From Alphaproteobacteria bacterium (GTDB lineage Bacteria; Pseudomonadota; Alphaproteobacteria; UBA7887), in NCBI GenBank assembly GCA_028289725.1, contig JANQOH010000177.1, forward strand, positions 1 to 25,721: a stretch of DNA of 25,721 nucleotides, given 5' to 3'. A program made the position numbers and the translations under genes. Positions 1 to 7,742 of this stretch are shown here, piece after piece (positions within the stretch are counted from its first letter, which is position 1; every line of letters begins with the position of its first letter). The notes under the pieces are model-generated. The model had not been told where the DNA came from and did not search any database. It was given only the letters and a program-made list of their open reading frames with translations.

Positions 1-384
1 ACCATCCGCGAATTTGCCCCAATAGCTCGCGGAGTTACGAATACGCACGATATTGCCGTCGACACAATCGAGGACGAAGCCGATGTAAATGAAGGCCAAG
101 ATAACCGGCACCAAACCAGCAACGCCGGTCAACAAGCCGAACACGGCGAGGAATGCCATCAAAGCACGCAAGCCGGTGACCACATTGCCGCTCAAACCCG
201 CGTTGTAGAAAGCGGGCGTCAGCAGATCCGCGATCGGGCGAAACACGTTGGCCAGCACCCACGGCTCCGCGACGCGGCCCCGATCGAAAGAACCCCGGAC
301 ATCGCCGAGCGTCACGCGATCCGGCGCAACGTCCGGTGCTGATGCGTCGGAAAAAGCGGACAGGTTTTCCGCCTTGCCGCTCAT
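1..384 (-). CDS. CDP-alcohol phosphotransferase family protein, 3' end outside window
   Basis: Reading the minus strand from the ATG at 384 gives 128 uninterrupted codons to the window edge, so the C-terminal part is missing. The protein has a soluble N-terminus of about 65 residues, then a hydrophobic stretch around residues 75-105, then the family signature DCVDGNIVR followed by eight residues and GKFAD. This fits the CDP-alcohol phosphotransferase pattern DxxDGxxAR-x8-GxxxD, except that the Ala before Arg is Val; the final Asp lies beyond the edge. Family members are integral membrane enzymes that move a phospho-alcohol from a CDP-alcohol to an acceptor alcohol. The gene starts 5 bases after the pyruvate kinase stop, so it belongs to the same operon. 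The substrate cannot be told. In this setting it may add a phospho-alcohol to a lipid or glycan rather than make a housekeeping phospholipid, which is inference. Confidence 0.85.
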   Translation of the reverse strand, partial: MSGKAENLSAFSDASAPDVAPDRVTLGDVRGSFDRGRVAEPWVLANVFRPIADLLTPAFYNAGLSGNVVTGLRALMAFLAVFGLLTGVAGLVPVILAFIYIGFVLDCVDGNIVRIRNSASYWGKFADG

Positions 385-389
385 TTGAC

Positions 390-1862
390 CTATCCGGCGC
401 CGCCCGCCGCAAGACGCGGCTTGGATCCAACCGGTGTGTCGCGCCACCCGAGCGATCGCACCAAGTCCGCAACACTGTGCGTTTCCATCATGTTCATGCG
501 ATTGCCCGAGTCCGGATACGCCACCGCCGTCACCAAAATGAAATCGTCTTCTTCGATCTGCCCGGAGCGCCACAGCGCTTCCAAGCACGCCGGAATATGG
601 TCGGTGCTGGTGCGCGTGAACGGAATGTCGACATGAATGCCGGTCGTACCCGGCAGCAAATTGAAACTGCGCGCCGCCATTGCGTCGCTGCTGACCGCCA
701 GGATCGGCTGGCGCGGCCGGCGCGCCGCCAGGCACCGCGCGGCAAAACCGGAAATTGTTATGGCAATGATTTTCGTGACCGGCAGGGTCCGACACACCAT
801 GGCCACGGCATCGCCCATCACTTGCGGCACCGCTTTCGTCGTCTCATCGGGATCGGAGGTGTCGAGTGTCGCCTGCAGATGGTGATCGGCGGCGGCGGAT
901 ACTTTTCGCATTACCGACACCGCTTCGACCGGGAATGAGCCAACAGCGGTCTCACCCGACAACATGGTCGCCGCCGATCCGTCCAACACGGCATTGGAAA
1001 TGTCACTGACCTCGGCCTTGGTGGGAAACGGATTGTCGATCATCGAATGCAGCATTTCGGTGGCGATGATCACGGGCTTCGCGTGGGCCTGCGCAACCGC
1101 AAGAATCCGTTTCTGAAACACGCCGAGGGTTTCCAACCCGGTTTCAACAGACAGATCGCCACGATCGATCATCACGGCATCGGTTGCCGCCACGACCTCC
1201 TCCATGTGATCGACGCCGCCTTGGTTCTCGACCTTGGCCACAATCCGCGGCCAGCTGTCTCCGATCAGCTCGCGGATGGCTTCGACATGCGCCGCCGATT
1301 CAACGAAACTGATGCCGACGAAATCAACTTGGTGTTCGCGCGTAAACGCGATCATCTTGCGGTCGCGGTCTGTCACCAGTTCTGTGCGCAAGCTGACGTT
1401 CGGCACGTTGATGCCCTTGCGGCTGCGCAAAATACCATCGACCTCGGCGCGGCACGCAATGTCCTGTCCGCTTACGGAAGCGACAGTAAATCTCAATGTC
1501 CCGTCGTCCGCGAGCACCACATCGCCTTCGGACAAGTCTTCGTGCAAATGCGGGTAATTGACTGGGACTTTCTCGTGACCGTCGTGGGAAAGATCGGTGG
1601 TCAGCACCACGGTTTCGCCGGTGGTGAAACGCGGCTCATGCGCCAACTGCACCGTGCGGATTTTGCGGCCGGGAATGTCGAGCAATATCGGCATGTCCGG
1701 CAGTGTCGCGTGAGTGGTTGCGATCGCGTTGGCGTGCCAATCGAGATCGGCGTGGGACCCGTTCAGTCGCGCGACGCTCATGCCGGCTTCGGCAAGCGCA
1801 CGCAAAGACGCAGGGTCGCAAGTCGCCGGGCCGATCGTGGCGACGATTTTGGTGCGGCTCAT
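390..1862 (-). CDS. Pyruvate kinase family protein (polysaccharide-locus paralogue)
   Basis: The 490-residue protein follows the pyruvate kinase fold from end to end. Key residues are visible: Arg32, Asn34 and Ser36 in ARLNGSH; Asp62 and Arg69 in LDIPGRKIR; catalytic Lys210 and Glu212 in AKVEN; Asp236 in RGDL; Thr268 in ATEMLHSM; and the AEVSDISNAVLDG and MLSGETA blocks. Lys67 occupies the position that is Glu in K+-dependent and Lys in K+-independent enzymes. Oddities are Asp233 where the motif normally reads ARGDLG, Arg66 for the usual Pro, and Ile63 for the usual Thr. These may alter PEP handling. Family members convert PEP and ADP to pyruvate and ATP in the cytoplasm. The ATG overlaps the sat stop by four bases (ATGA), so it is translated with the sulfate-activation genes. 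It could supply ATP locally or act on a related substrate; neither is shown by the sequence. Confidence 0.85.
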   Translation of the reverse strand: MSRTKIVATIGPATCDPASLRALAEAGMSVARLNGSHADLDWHANAIATTHATLPDMPILLDIPGRKIRTVQLAHEPRFTTGETVVLTTDLSHDGHEKVPVNYPHLHEDLSEGDVVLADDGTLRFTVASVSGQDIACRAEVDGILRSRKGINVPNVSLRTELVTDRDRKMIAFTREHQVDFVGISFVESAAHVEAIRELIGDSWPRIVAKVENQGGVDHMEEVVAATDAVMIDRGDLSVETGLETLGVFQKRILAVAQAHAKPVIIATEMLHSMIDNPFPTKAEVSDISNAVLDGSAATMLSGETAVGSFPVEAVSVMRKVSAAADHHLQATLDTSDPDETTKAVPQVMGDAVAMVCRTLPVTKIIAITISGFAARCLAARRPRQPILAVSSDAMAARSFNLLPGTTGIHVDIPFTRTSTDHIPACLEALWRSGQIEEDDFILVTAVAYPDSGNRMNMMETHSVADLVRSLGWRDTPVGSKPRLAAGGAG

Positions 1863-2941
1863 GGGTGTTCATCCTCGATAAACAGGGGGACGCCGCGCAA
1901 GGCGGCGACAACCTCAGGGCGCATCAAATGCGGATCGGGCTCGCGGCCATCAACCAAGATCGCACGCATGTCCGTGCCGCTGATCTCGGTCACATGTTCG
2001 GTCGCGGTCTCCCAATGCGGACAGGTCTTCTCCGTCACGATGCCATCGCAGACGCGGCAATAGAACGGTCCGCACAGGCGCAATATTTCGATCCCGAGCT
2101 CGCCTTGCACCTGCTCGACCAGGCGGTGCGCGTCATATTTGCCGTAATACGCGCCCACACCGGCATGATCGCGGCCGACGATGAAATGCGTGCATCCATA
2201 GTTGCGCCGAATGATGGCGTGAAAAACAGCTTCGCGCGGGCCGGCATAGCGCATGGCGGTCGAGAGAATGCCGAGCACTAAACGGTCTTCAGGCAGAAAA
2301 GATCCGATCAAGGCGTGATAGCCGCCCAGGATCGCCTCAGGCGTATAGTCGCCGTTCTTTTTCCGCCCCAGTAACGGCTGCACGAACAAACCGTCCGCCA
2401 ATTCCAACGCAACGCGCAATAAGTACTCATGAGCGCGATGCGGGACATTGCGCGTCTGAAACCCGACCACACTTTTCCAACCGCGTTCCGCGAACAGGGT
2501 GCGCGTTTGCGCGGGTGTCAATTCGTGCGGCGTCAGCTCGTCCGGCACTTGTTTTGACCATTTCGTGCGGCCACCGACAAACCAGTTGCCCATCGAATAA
2601 AAATGACCGACGCCCGGATGCTCGCGATCGTTGGTGCCGTAAACCTTCGCCGCCACCGTCTCTTTGTCACAGGTGTAAAGACTGTCCGGCGCCAATTCAC
2701 CGACCTCTTCGCCCTGGTGGATCAAACTCACCGTGTTGGCGCCCCGACAGGCCTCCGCCTGATCGTCCGAAATATCGAGCACCACGGGTAGCGGAAAAAC
2801 CGAACCATCGGGCAATCGCATGTCGTCAACAACGCCGCGAAACTCATCCTCGGTCATGAATCCCGAGACGGGATCGAAGACCCCGAACCCAAGCTTTTCG
2901 AGTTCGAGATATTGCGTCCGGTTGAGAACCAGTTCCGTCAT
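1859..2941 (-). CDS. sat: Sulfate adenylyltransferase (single-chain ATP sulfurylase)
   Basis: The 360-residue protein is a complete monomeric-type ATP sulfurylase, which makes adenylyl sulfate (APS) and pyrophosphate from ATP and sulfate. The N-terminal PUA-like half contains GFMTEDEF and MRLPDGSVFPLPV. The catalytic half carries QTRNVPHRAHE (162-172), the LLGRKKNGDY region (190-199), MRYAGPREA (230-238) and GRDHAG (256-261). A CxxC plus CPH cluster nearer the C-terminus resembles the zinc site of some bacterial Sat proteins. It is unrelated to the CysD/CysN heterodimer. Start and stop overlap both neighbours by ATGA, so it sits tightly between the CysC-like kinase and the pyruvate kinase. 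APS is presumably phosphorylated to PAPS by a kinase in the locus. All major motifs are intact, so activity is likely. Confidence 0.93.
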   Translation of the reverse strand: MTELVLNRTQYLELEKLGFGVFDPVSGFMTEDEFRGVVDDMRLPDGSVFPLPVVLDISDDQAEACRGANTVSLIHQGEEVGELAPDSLYTCDKETVAAKVYGTNDREHPGVGHFYSMGNWFVGGRTKWSKQVPDELTPHELTPAQTRTLFAERGWKSVVGFQTRNVPHRAHEYLLRVALELADGLFVQPLLGRKKNGDYTPEAILGGYHALIGSFLPEDRLVLGILSTAMRYAGPREAVFHAIIRRNYGCTHFIVGRDHAGVGAYYGKYDAHRLVEQVQGELGIEILRLCGPFYCRVCDGIVTEKTCPHWETATEHVTEISGTDMRAILVDGREPDPHLMRPEVVAALRGVPLFIEDEHP

Positions 2942-3474
2942 GCGTCGGTGCCCATCGGGAGCGCATCGGCAAGGCGCGGGATCGCTTTCGCGATCTGCCG
3001 CGCCTGATCCTCTGGCGTCAAGCCTGCAGTCGCGTCGATCACCTGATCGGCCGCTTGCGGCCTGTGCCAGGGAATGTCGAGGCCGACAACTTGCGGCACG
3101 TCTCGTTGCGCGGCATTGGAGTAGAGCGATTTTGAATCACGGGCCTGCACGAAAGAAACCGGCGCATCGAGCAGCACCTCAAAATACCCCGGCAAGTTTT
3201 CGCGATTCCATTGCAGCAAATCCGGGTGGCTGTAAAGCGCGGCCACGACCGGCACTAAATCCTGCCGCGCCAACATGAGCGCCAAATTTTGAAGCCGCTT
3301 AATCTGCACAACGCGATTATCTTCCGCATAGCCGAGGCTCGCGCCGAACATCGCACGGACGATATCACCGTCGATCAGGACCATTTCGGGAATACGCGGC
3401 TTGACCAACGCGGCCAATGCCTCACTCACGGTCGTTTTCCCAACGCCTGACAGGCCTGTCACCCAAATGACCAT
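2938..3474 (-). CDS. Adenylylsulfate kinase-like P-loop kinase (divergent CysC family)
   Basis: The 178-residue protein is in the APS kinase family: Walker A GLSGVGKT (7-14), DGDIVR (35-40), and ARDSKSLY (111-118), which corresponds to RDPKGLY. Several positions that normally contact APS differ: the Asn of DGDN is Ile38, the FISPYR loop is replaced by ALYSHPD, the ENIRR segment is VQIKRL, and the lid region FTGIDxPYE reads VVGLDIPWHRP. It could be a fast-evolving APS kinase making PAPS next to Sat, or a kinase for another nucleotide-linked substrate. Campylobacter Cj1415 is an example of a CysC-like protein that phosphorylates a CDP-phosphoramidate. Its ATG shares one base with the upstream TAA (TAATG) and its TGA overlaps sat by four bases. 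Family assignment is firm; substrate is not. Confidence 0.8.
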   Translation of the reverse strand: MVIWVTGLSGVGKTTVSEALAALVKPRIPEMVLIDGDIVRAMFGASLGYAEDNRVVQIKRLQNLALMLARQDLVPVVAALYSHPDLLQWNRENLPGYFEVLLDAPVSFVQARDSKSLYSNAAQRDVPQVVGLDIPWHRPQAADQVIDATAGLTPEDQARQIAKAIPRLADALPMGTDA

Positions 3475-5000
3475 TATGCCTGCCTCGCTTCTTGCAGGAT
3501 CGCTGTTGCCGGAGGCGCCGCCGACGCTTCATCCGCATCCGCGTTCGATACACTAGCCAACAAGGCATCGTACGCTGCCGCAATCATCGTCGGCGTCGCG
3601 TGTTCCGGCTTCGTCACCGAAAAATCTTCGAGATCGAATGACGTCTCGATGACCGCTTGCAGAAAACGCGCACCATCTTTTGCTGCCTGCTTAGAATCAA
3701 ACTCAGGCGAAAGCGCATGATAAAGATAGTCTGCTAATTTCGACTCATCTTCGATCACGCTGACATGTGGCAGGAAATTGTAGATATTGTGTCGGCCGAA
3801 CGTGACCACCGGCTTGCCCATCACAGCCGCTTCAAATCCGCCGGTCCCCGTGATCGTCGCAACGGCGGACGATTCGCGCGCGACCTGCAAGCCATATTCG
3901 ACCGGGTCCATCATCACCACATTCTTGAATTCGCGGATCTGATCATGGAAATTGTCCGGCCGACGGCCAAGTGCAGCTAATGTTTCCTTCACCGCGAGGA
4001 TTGTTCCAGCCGGCATGTCGCGGGACAAGGCCGCAATCGCGGACAGTTGATAGAAATATTCCGGTGACAGCGTTTGAAGCGCTGTTTCAGGCTCCGTATG
4101 CAATGGATAGTATACAAATGGCGTGCCCTTAAGATCATCTAGAGATACCATCCGAGATTTCTCGAGCACTTTTCTTTCGCGGTACCGACGAAACAGGAAA
4201 GCCGCCTGCTCCAAACCGAAGTACCCGTGGCCTTTTTCGTATCCGCGTATGCGCCAATAGGCCAGCCGCGCTAACATCAAGGCAATCGCCTTCAGCGTGC
4301 CGAACAAGGTATCGCTGCTGGCAAAGAATTTGCGCATTTGCATGTGGCCGTCATAGGGCGTCGACAAATCAGCCGCTTCTTTCTGACGCGCCTGCGCAAA
4401 CGCTTTCTTCACCGCCGGGTTAGAATAGTATTCGTCGACCGCCCAATAGTGGTAATTGCCGTAACGCGATCCCGCCAAACTCCGTATCGGAACACCTTTC
4501 GCGCGCGCCACGACCGAGACAATCTTGTTGCCATTGATAATAAGATCGGGCGCGTGGCGACGAACCTCATCGCGCCAATATGCGATGGCGACGTTGATGC
4601 CGTTGAGCATCTGAGCATAGTCCGTTCTCTCGGATATGCGTGAGCGCGGGTGTCGGAAACCACCCAGCGCATAGCCGCGCCCGAGATGGCGGTCGCTCAA
4701 TGCGATGGTGTTGATCGTGGTGCCAAGCCACGCTTCGTTCACCCGCGCTTCCTCGAAAACGGCGTCCCGATCCGCAACGGGTTCCGCACACACGCGGTAC
4801 AGGTCATTCGCCGCCTGGATCGATGCAAATAGCCCCCTGGAAGAGTCGACCTTTTGGTAGTGCGAAACTTCCTGCGCGGTTGCGCAATAGAGGTGGATTT
4901 CCGCATCCAGTTCCGCACGCAAGCGCTTGGCAATGCCGACCAGCAGTCCGCGATATTGCGAATGTGCCACCATCAGAATGGTCGCACCGCGCTTCAGCAT
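3474..5000 (-). CDS. Capsule/surface polysaccharide biosynthesis protein, GT-B-like
   Basis: The 508-residue product starts at the ATG at 5000, which overlaps the legG stop by seven bases. Upstream in-frame codons lie within legG and were rejected. The N-terminus (TILMVAHSQYRGLLVGIAKRL) looks like a Rossmann-type GT-B start. The C-terminal half has FVYYPLHTEPETAL followed by SPEYFYQ, then TITGTGGFEAAVMGKPVVTFG. This pattern is typical of capsule-synthesis/glycerophosphotransferase-like proteins, where the Gly- and Glu-containing loop binds a nucleotide donor. It has no convincing transmembrane segment or signal peptide, so it probably works at the cytoplasmic face of the membrane. Its place directly after the nonulosonate synthesis genes makes it a candidate transferase for that sugar, which is inference. 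By eye the gene is somewhat richer in A+T than its neighbours. Confidence 0.7.
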   Translation of the reverse strand: MLKRGATILMVAHSQYRGLLVGIAKRLRAELDAEIHLYCATAQEVSHYQKVDSSRGLFASIQAANDLYRVCAEPVADRDAVFEEARVNEAWLGTTINTIALSDRHLGRGYALGGFRHPRSRISERTDYAQMLNGINVAIAYWRDEVRRHAPDLIINGNKIVSVVARAKGVPIRSLAGSRYGNYHYWAVDEYYSNPAVKKAFAQARQKEAADLSTPYDGHMQMRKFFASSDTLFGTLKAIALMLARLAYWRIRGYEKGHGYFGLEQAAFLFRRYRERKVLEKSRMVSLDDLKGTPFVYYPLHTEPETALQTLSPEYFYQLSAIAALSRDMPAGTILAVKETLAALGRRPDNFHDQIREFKNVVMMDPVEYGLQVARESSAVATITGTGGFEAAVMGKPVVTFGRHNIYNFLPHVSVIEDESKLADYLYHALSPEFDSKQAAKDGARFLQAVIETSFDLEDFSVTKPEHATPTMIAAAYDALLASVSNADADEASAAPPATAILQEARQA

Positions 5001-6166
5001 TGCGCGACTTCCATTTGCTGAGATTCGTCGAGCGGATCTCCGGCCAACCTTTTCCGCAGCAGCTTTTGACGGTCGGGCAGGCCGCACAAAACGCCGGCCA
5101 CACGCGGCCCCGATCGTCCGTCACCGTACGGCGAGAATGATTCGAACCTGCGCGGGTTTTGACCCAGCCGGTCAAGCACGGATGCTATGGCAGCCGTATC
5201 GCTATCGACATCGATCACGTTCGGGCCCCGCTCCCGCCCGGCCTGTCGGTCGCCGACATTCACCACGGGGAGTCCAAAAAGACCAGCCTCGATAAGACCG
5301 CTTGAGGAGTTGCCGACCATGACCGACGCATGTCGCAGCGCATTGGTATAGAGGGCGGAGCCAAGCGTATCCCGGAAGTCGGCCCATACATGGTCGGCGA
5401 CAAACTGCTCAATTCGCGTCCGCGCTTCCGCGCCTCCCGGATCGCTGTTCGGGGCCGTAAACAAAGTGCGTGCCGGCCGCGCCATCAATGCTTCCAATAT
5501 AGCGTCGAGCGGCGCCAACGGGTCCACCGCGTTGGTCTCCGGATGCACGGTCACCAGCCGCAGACCGTCGACAGCCTCCATGCCGATCGCGGCGGCGAAA
5601 TCGGCGGCTTCCAGGGACGGTACAGCCAGAAGCGTATCGAGGCCGGGCGCACCGGTCACTTCTATGCGCCAGTCCTCTTCCCCCATCGCGATCAGCCGAT
5701 TGCGCGCGGACGGCGAGGAAACACAGTGAAAATGCGCCATCTTGGACATGGCGTGGCGAACGCGGTCGTCTATGGCGCCTTCGGTCACTTCACCGCCGTG
5801 AAGGTGAACGATCGCAATATTGGACGGCAGCGCCGCGACCGCCGCCGGCAGCATGTCCAATCGATCACCGACCACCAAGACGGCATCCGGCTCCACGTCC
5901 GCCAATGTCGCGCCGATATCGCGGGTAATACTTGCCATAGCATCAGACGCCGCTTCACCGGACTTTTGACCGCCCAGGTCCGCGCCGCAGCGATATATTT
6001 TGGCATCATCAGGAATCGGAACCGACGAGTCTGCAGTCGCCGCGCAATGCATACCCGTCAGAATCACATGCAACTCGCAATAGGGTTGATCGGCGAGCGA
6101 GCGCCATACGGGCTCAAGAATTCCGACATCGGCGCGGCTCGATGAAATGCTGACCAAGCTGGGCAT
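4994..6166 (-). CDS. legG: Hydrolysing UDP-sugar 2-epimerase, NeuC/LegG type
   Basis: The 390-residue protein is a UDP-GlcNAc 2-epimerase of the hydrolysing NeuC/LegG kind, which releases UDP and gives the 2-epimer sugar used by the nonulosonate synthase. Visible motifs are VVGDRLD (98-104), HLHGGEVTEGAIDDRVRHAMSK starting at residue 121, the VTGAPGLDTL block, VTVHPETN, and the UDP-binding GNSSSGLIEAGLFGLPVVNVGDRQ segment. I chose the ATG at 6166, eight bases downstream of the legI TAG, because it directly precedes the epimerase fold; upstream in-frame codons lie inside legI. With LegB and LegC in the same locus, the substrate is most likely the 2,4-diacetamido-2,4,6-trideoxy sugar nucleotide of legionaminate synthesis rather than UDP-GlcNAc of sialic acid synthesis. 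Confidence 0.88.
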   Translation of the reverse strand: MPSLVSISSSRADVGILEPVWRSLADQPYCELHVILTGMHCAATADSSVPIPDDAKIYRCGADLGGQKSGEAASDAMASITRDIGATLADVEPDAVLVVGDRLDMLPAAVAALPSNIAIVHLHGGEVTEGAIDDRVRHAMSKMAHFHCVSSPSARNRLIAMGEEDWRIEVTGAPGLDTLLAVPSLEAADFAAAIGMEAVDGLRLVTVHPETNAVDPLAPLDAILEALMARPARTLFTAPNSDPGGAEARTRIEQFVADHVWADFRDTLGSALYTNALRHASVMVGNSSSGLIEAGLFGLPVVNVGDRQAGRERGPNVIDVDSDTAAIASVLDRLGQNPRRFESFSPYGDGRSGPRVAGVLCGLPDRQKLLRKRLAGDPLDESQQMEVAQC

Positions 6167-6171
6167 ATCAT

Positions 6172-7176
6172 CTACCGCACAAGGTCTTCTGCGCGCACGG
6201 GTGTGCCCGGCCCCAACGCGCGCTCGAGCGTGCATCCGATTGGCGAGCGCGCAGGCGGCAGCCCATCGGCCGGGCGAACGAGCATCACATCCTCATCCGC
6301 AAGCACCGTTCCCGCCGTCAAGGCGCGCGCCGCATGCCAGCTTCGGCGTACCAACTGAGCGATGTCTCGTTCGGCCGCCGTCGGACGCTTTTCGCCGTCG
6401 CCCAGGGCACGCACCGTCTCCCGCAGTTTCGTAATCATGGTAGCGAGTTCGGCGGGCTCCAACGAGGCTTGATGGTCCGGTCCCGGCAGAGTCCGGTCGA
6501 GCGTAAAGTGCTTTTCGATAATGACGGCACCCAACGCGACCGCGGCGATGGCCGCATGATCGCCCAGACTATGATCCGAATATCCAACCGGACGCCCAAA
6601 ACGTTCAGCCATCGTCGTCATGGCGCGCAAATTGAGTGTCTCCATCGGGGCCGGATACAGAGAGGTGCAATGCAGGAGCGTGACGTCAGTCGCGCCATTG
6701 GTATCCAATATATCCAGCGCACCGCCGACCTCATCGAGCGTCGCCATGCCCGTCGATAGGATGATCGGCAAGTTCAATTCCGCGAAACTTTGTAAGGCAA
6801 CTGTATTCGTCAGTTCGCCGGATGCGACTTTGATGCGATCCATGCCCATGGAAATCAAGGACTTGGTTATCGTCACGTCGAACGGTGTGCATAGAAAGCG
6901 CGCGCCGCTCTTGCAGCAGGCCTCCGCTAGTTGCGCGAATTCATCCAGACCGATTTCGAGAGACTCAAGCAAAGCCGTTTGATGGGTTTCGCCGGTATTC
7001 GCCGCCTGATAGGCAGCCGTTTTCGCGCCTTGCGCCACGAGGGATGACGCGGAGAAAGCTTGGAACTTCACATAATCGGCCCCGGCTTCGGCCGCCGCAG
7101 CCACCATGTCGCGCGCGCGTTCCAGATCGCCATTGTGATTAACGCCGGCTTCGGCGATGACCAAGGGGCCCCTCAC
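6172..7176 (-). CDS. legI: N-acetylneuraminate/legionaminate synthase (NeuB family)
   Basis: The 334-residue protein condenses PEP with a six-carbon amino sugar to form a nine-carbon nonulosonic acid. NeuB motifs are clear: IAEAGVNHNG (7-16), YVKFQAF (35-41), STPFD-like LCTPFD, KVASGEL (116-122), LSTGMA (140-145), GYSDHS (198-203) and EKHFTLD (221-227). The C-terminal 60 residues form the antifreeze-like SAF domain. A longer open frame runs upstream, but it lies in neuD and is Arg-rich. The real start is the GTG at 7176, whose GTGA overlaps the neuD stop and leaves a normal-length protein. Neighbouring LegC, LegH and LegG products point to legionaminate (LegI) rather than sialate. The upstream pyruvate kinase paralogue in the same operon also concerns PEP, but no link is demonstrated. 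Confidence 0.93.
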   Translation of the reverse strand: MRGPLVIAEAGVNHNGDLERARDMVAAAAEAGADYVKFQAFSASSLVAQGAKTAAYQAANTGETHQTALLESLEIGLDEFAQLAEACCKSGARFLCTPFDVTITKSLISMGMDRIKVASGELTNTVALQSFAELNLPIILSTGMATLDEVGGALDILDTNGATDVTLLHCTSLYPAPMETLNLRAMTTMAERFGRPVGYSDHSLGDHAAIAAVALGAVIIEKHFTLDRTLPGPDHQASLEPAELATMITKLRETVRALGDGEKRPTAAERDIAQLVRRSWHAARALTAGTVLADEDVMLVRPADGLPPARSPIGCTLERALGPGTPVRAEDLVR

Positions 7177-7742
7177 TGCGGATACCGCTTCAGCGGCGGG
7201 ATCAAGGCTTCGCCCGAGACAACACTGCCTGGCAAGACCACAGCACCGGCGCCGATCATGGCGCAATCCCCAACCGAGCAATCGCCGAGCACCATCGCGC
7301 CGGGTGCGATATGGCAACCCGCCCCGATCATGCTGTCATGCTCTACCAGCGCCCGCGTATTGACGATCGCGCCGCGCGCCAGCTTCGCCGCTGGTTGCAC
7401 GATCGCGCCGGCGAGCACGATGACGCCCGGGCCGAGTTCCGCCGTTGGGCTAACATGCGCCGCTTCATGCACGATCGCCGGCGCCGAGCGTCCGGCGTCA
7501 AGAAATCGATCGAGGACTTGCAAGCGCGCGACGAGCGCATCCGTTGTTACGCCGCCGATGCCCATGGCGACCGCTATGTCGGCGGTCAATGAATCGGCCG
7601 CGGCATCGTCTTCAAAGTGGTTGACATCAAGCCATGCCGCTTGCCGAGGATCGGCATAAGCCGCGATCGCGTCGCCCCTTGCTGCGATGGCATCGCATAC
7701 CGCTTTAGCGTGCCCGCCCGCGCCGATCAGCACGAAATTCAT
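7173..7742 (-). CDS. legH: NeuD/PglD/LegH-type sugar O- or N-acetyltransferase
   Basis: The 189-residue protein has a PglD_N-type Rossmann start (VLIGAGGHAKAV, 4-15) followed by left-handed beta-helix hexapeptide repeats from about residue 90 to 180. A probable catalytic His lies in VEHD at 135, matching the general-base His of PglD. Such proteins use acetyl-CoA to acetylate a sugar amine or hydroxyl. Lying between the LegC aminotransferase and the LegI synthase, it is best read as the N-acetyltransferase acting on the 4-amino-sugar nucleotide made by LegC. A NeuD-like O-acetyltransferase role is the alternative. The ATG at 7742 overlaps the legC TGA as ATGA. The upstream in-frame Met at 7772 lies within legC and lacks conserved sequence, so it was not used. 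Confidence 0.85.
   Translation of the reverse strand: MNFVLIGAGGHAKAVCDAIAARGDAIAAYADPRQAAWLDVNHFEDDAAADSLTADIAVAMGIGGVTTDALVARLQVLDRFLDAGRSAPAIVHEAAHVSPTAELGPGVIVLAGAIVQPAAKLARGAIVNTRALVEHDSMIGAGCHIAPGAMVLGDCSVGDCAMIGAGAVVLPGSVVSGEALIPPLKRYPQ

Noticed and set aside
1047..2063. Long plus-strand open frame opposite the pyruvate kinase and sat genes
   Set aside because: His/Arg-rich antisense shadow with no domain pattern, while the minus strand encodes clear enzymes.
7177..7317. N-terminal extension of the NeuB frame
   Set aside because: It overlaps neuD, is Arg-rich and unlike NeuB; the GTG at 7176 gives the normal length.
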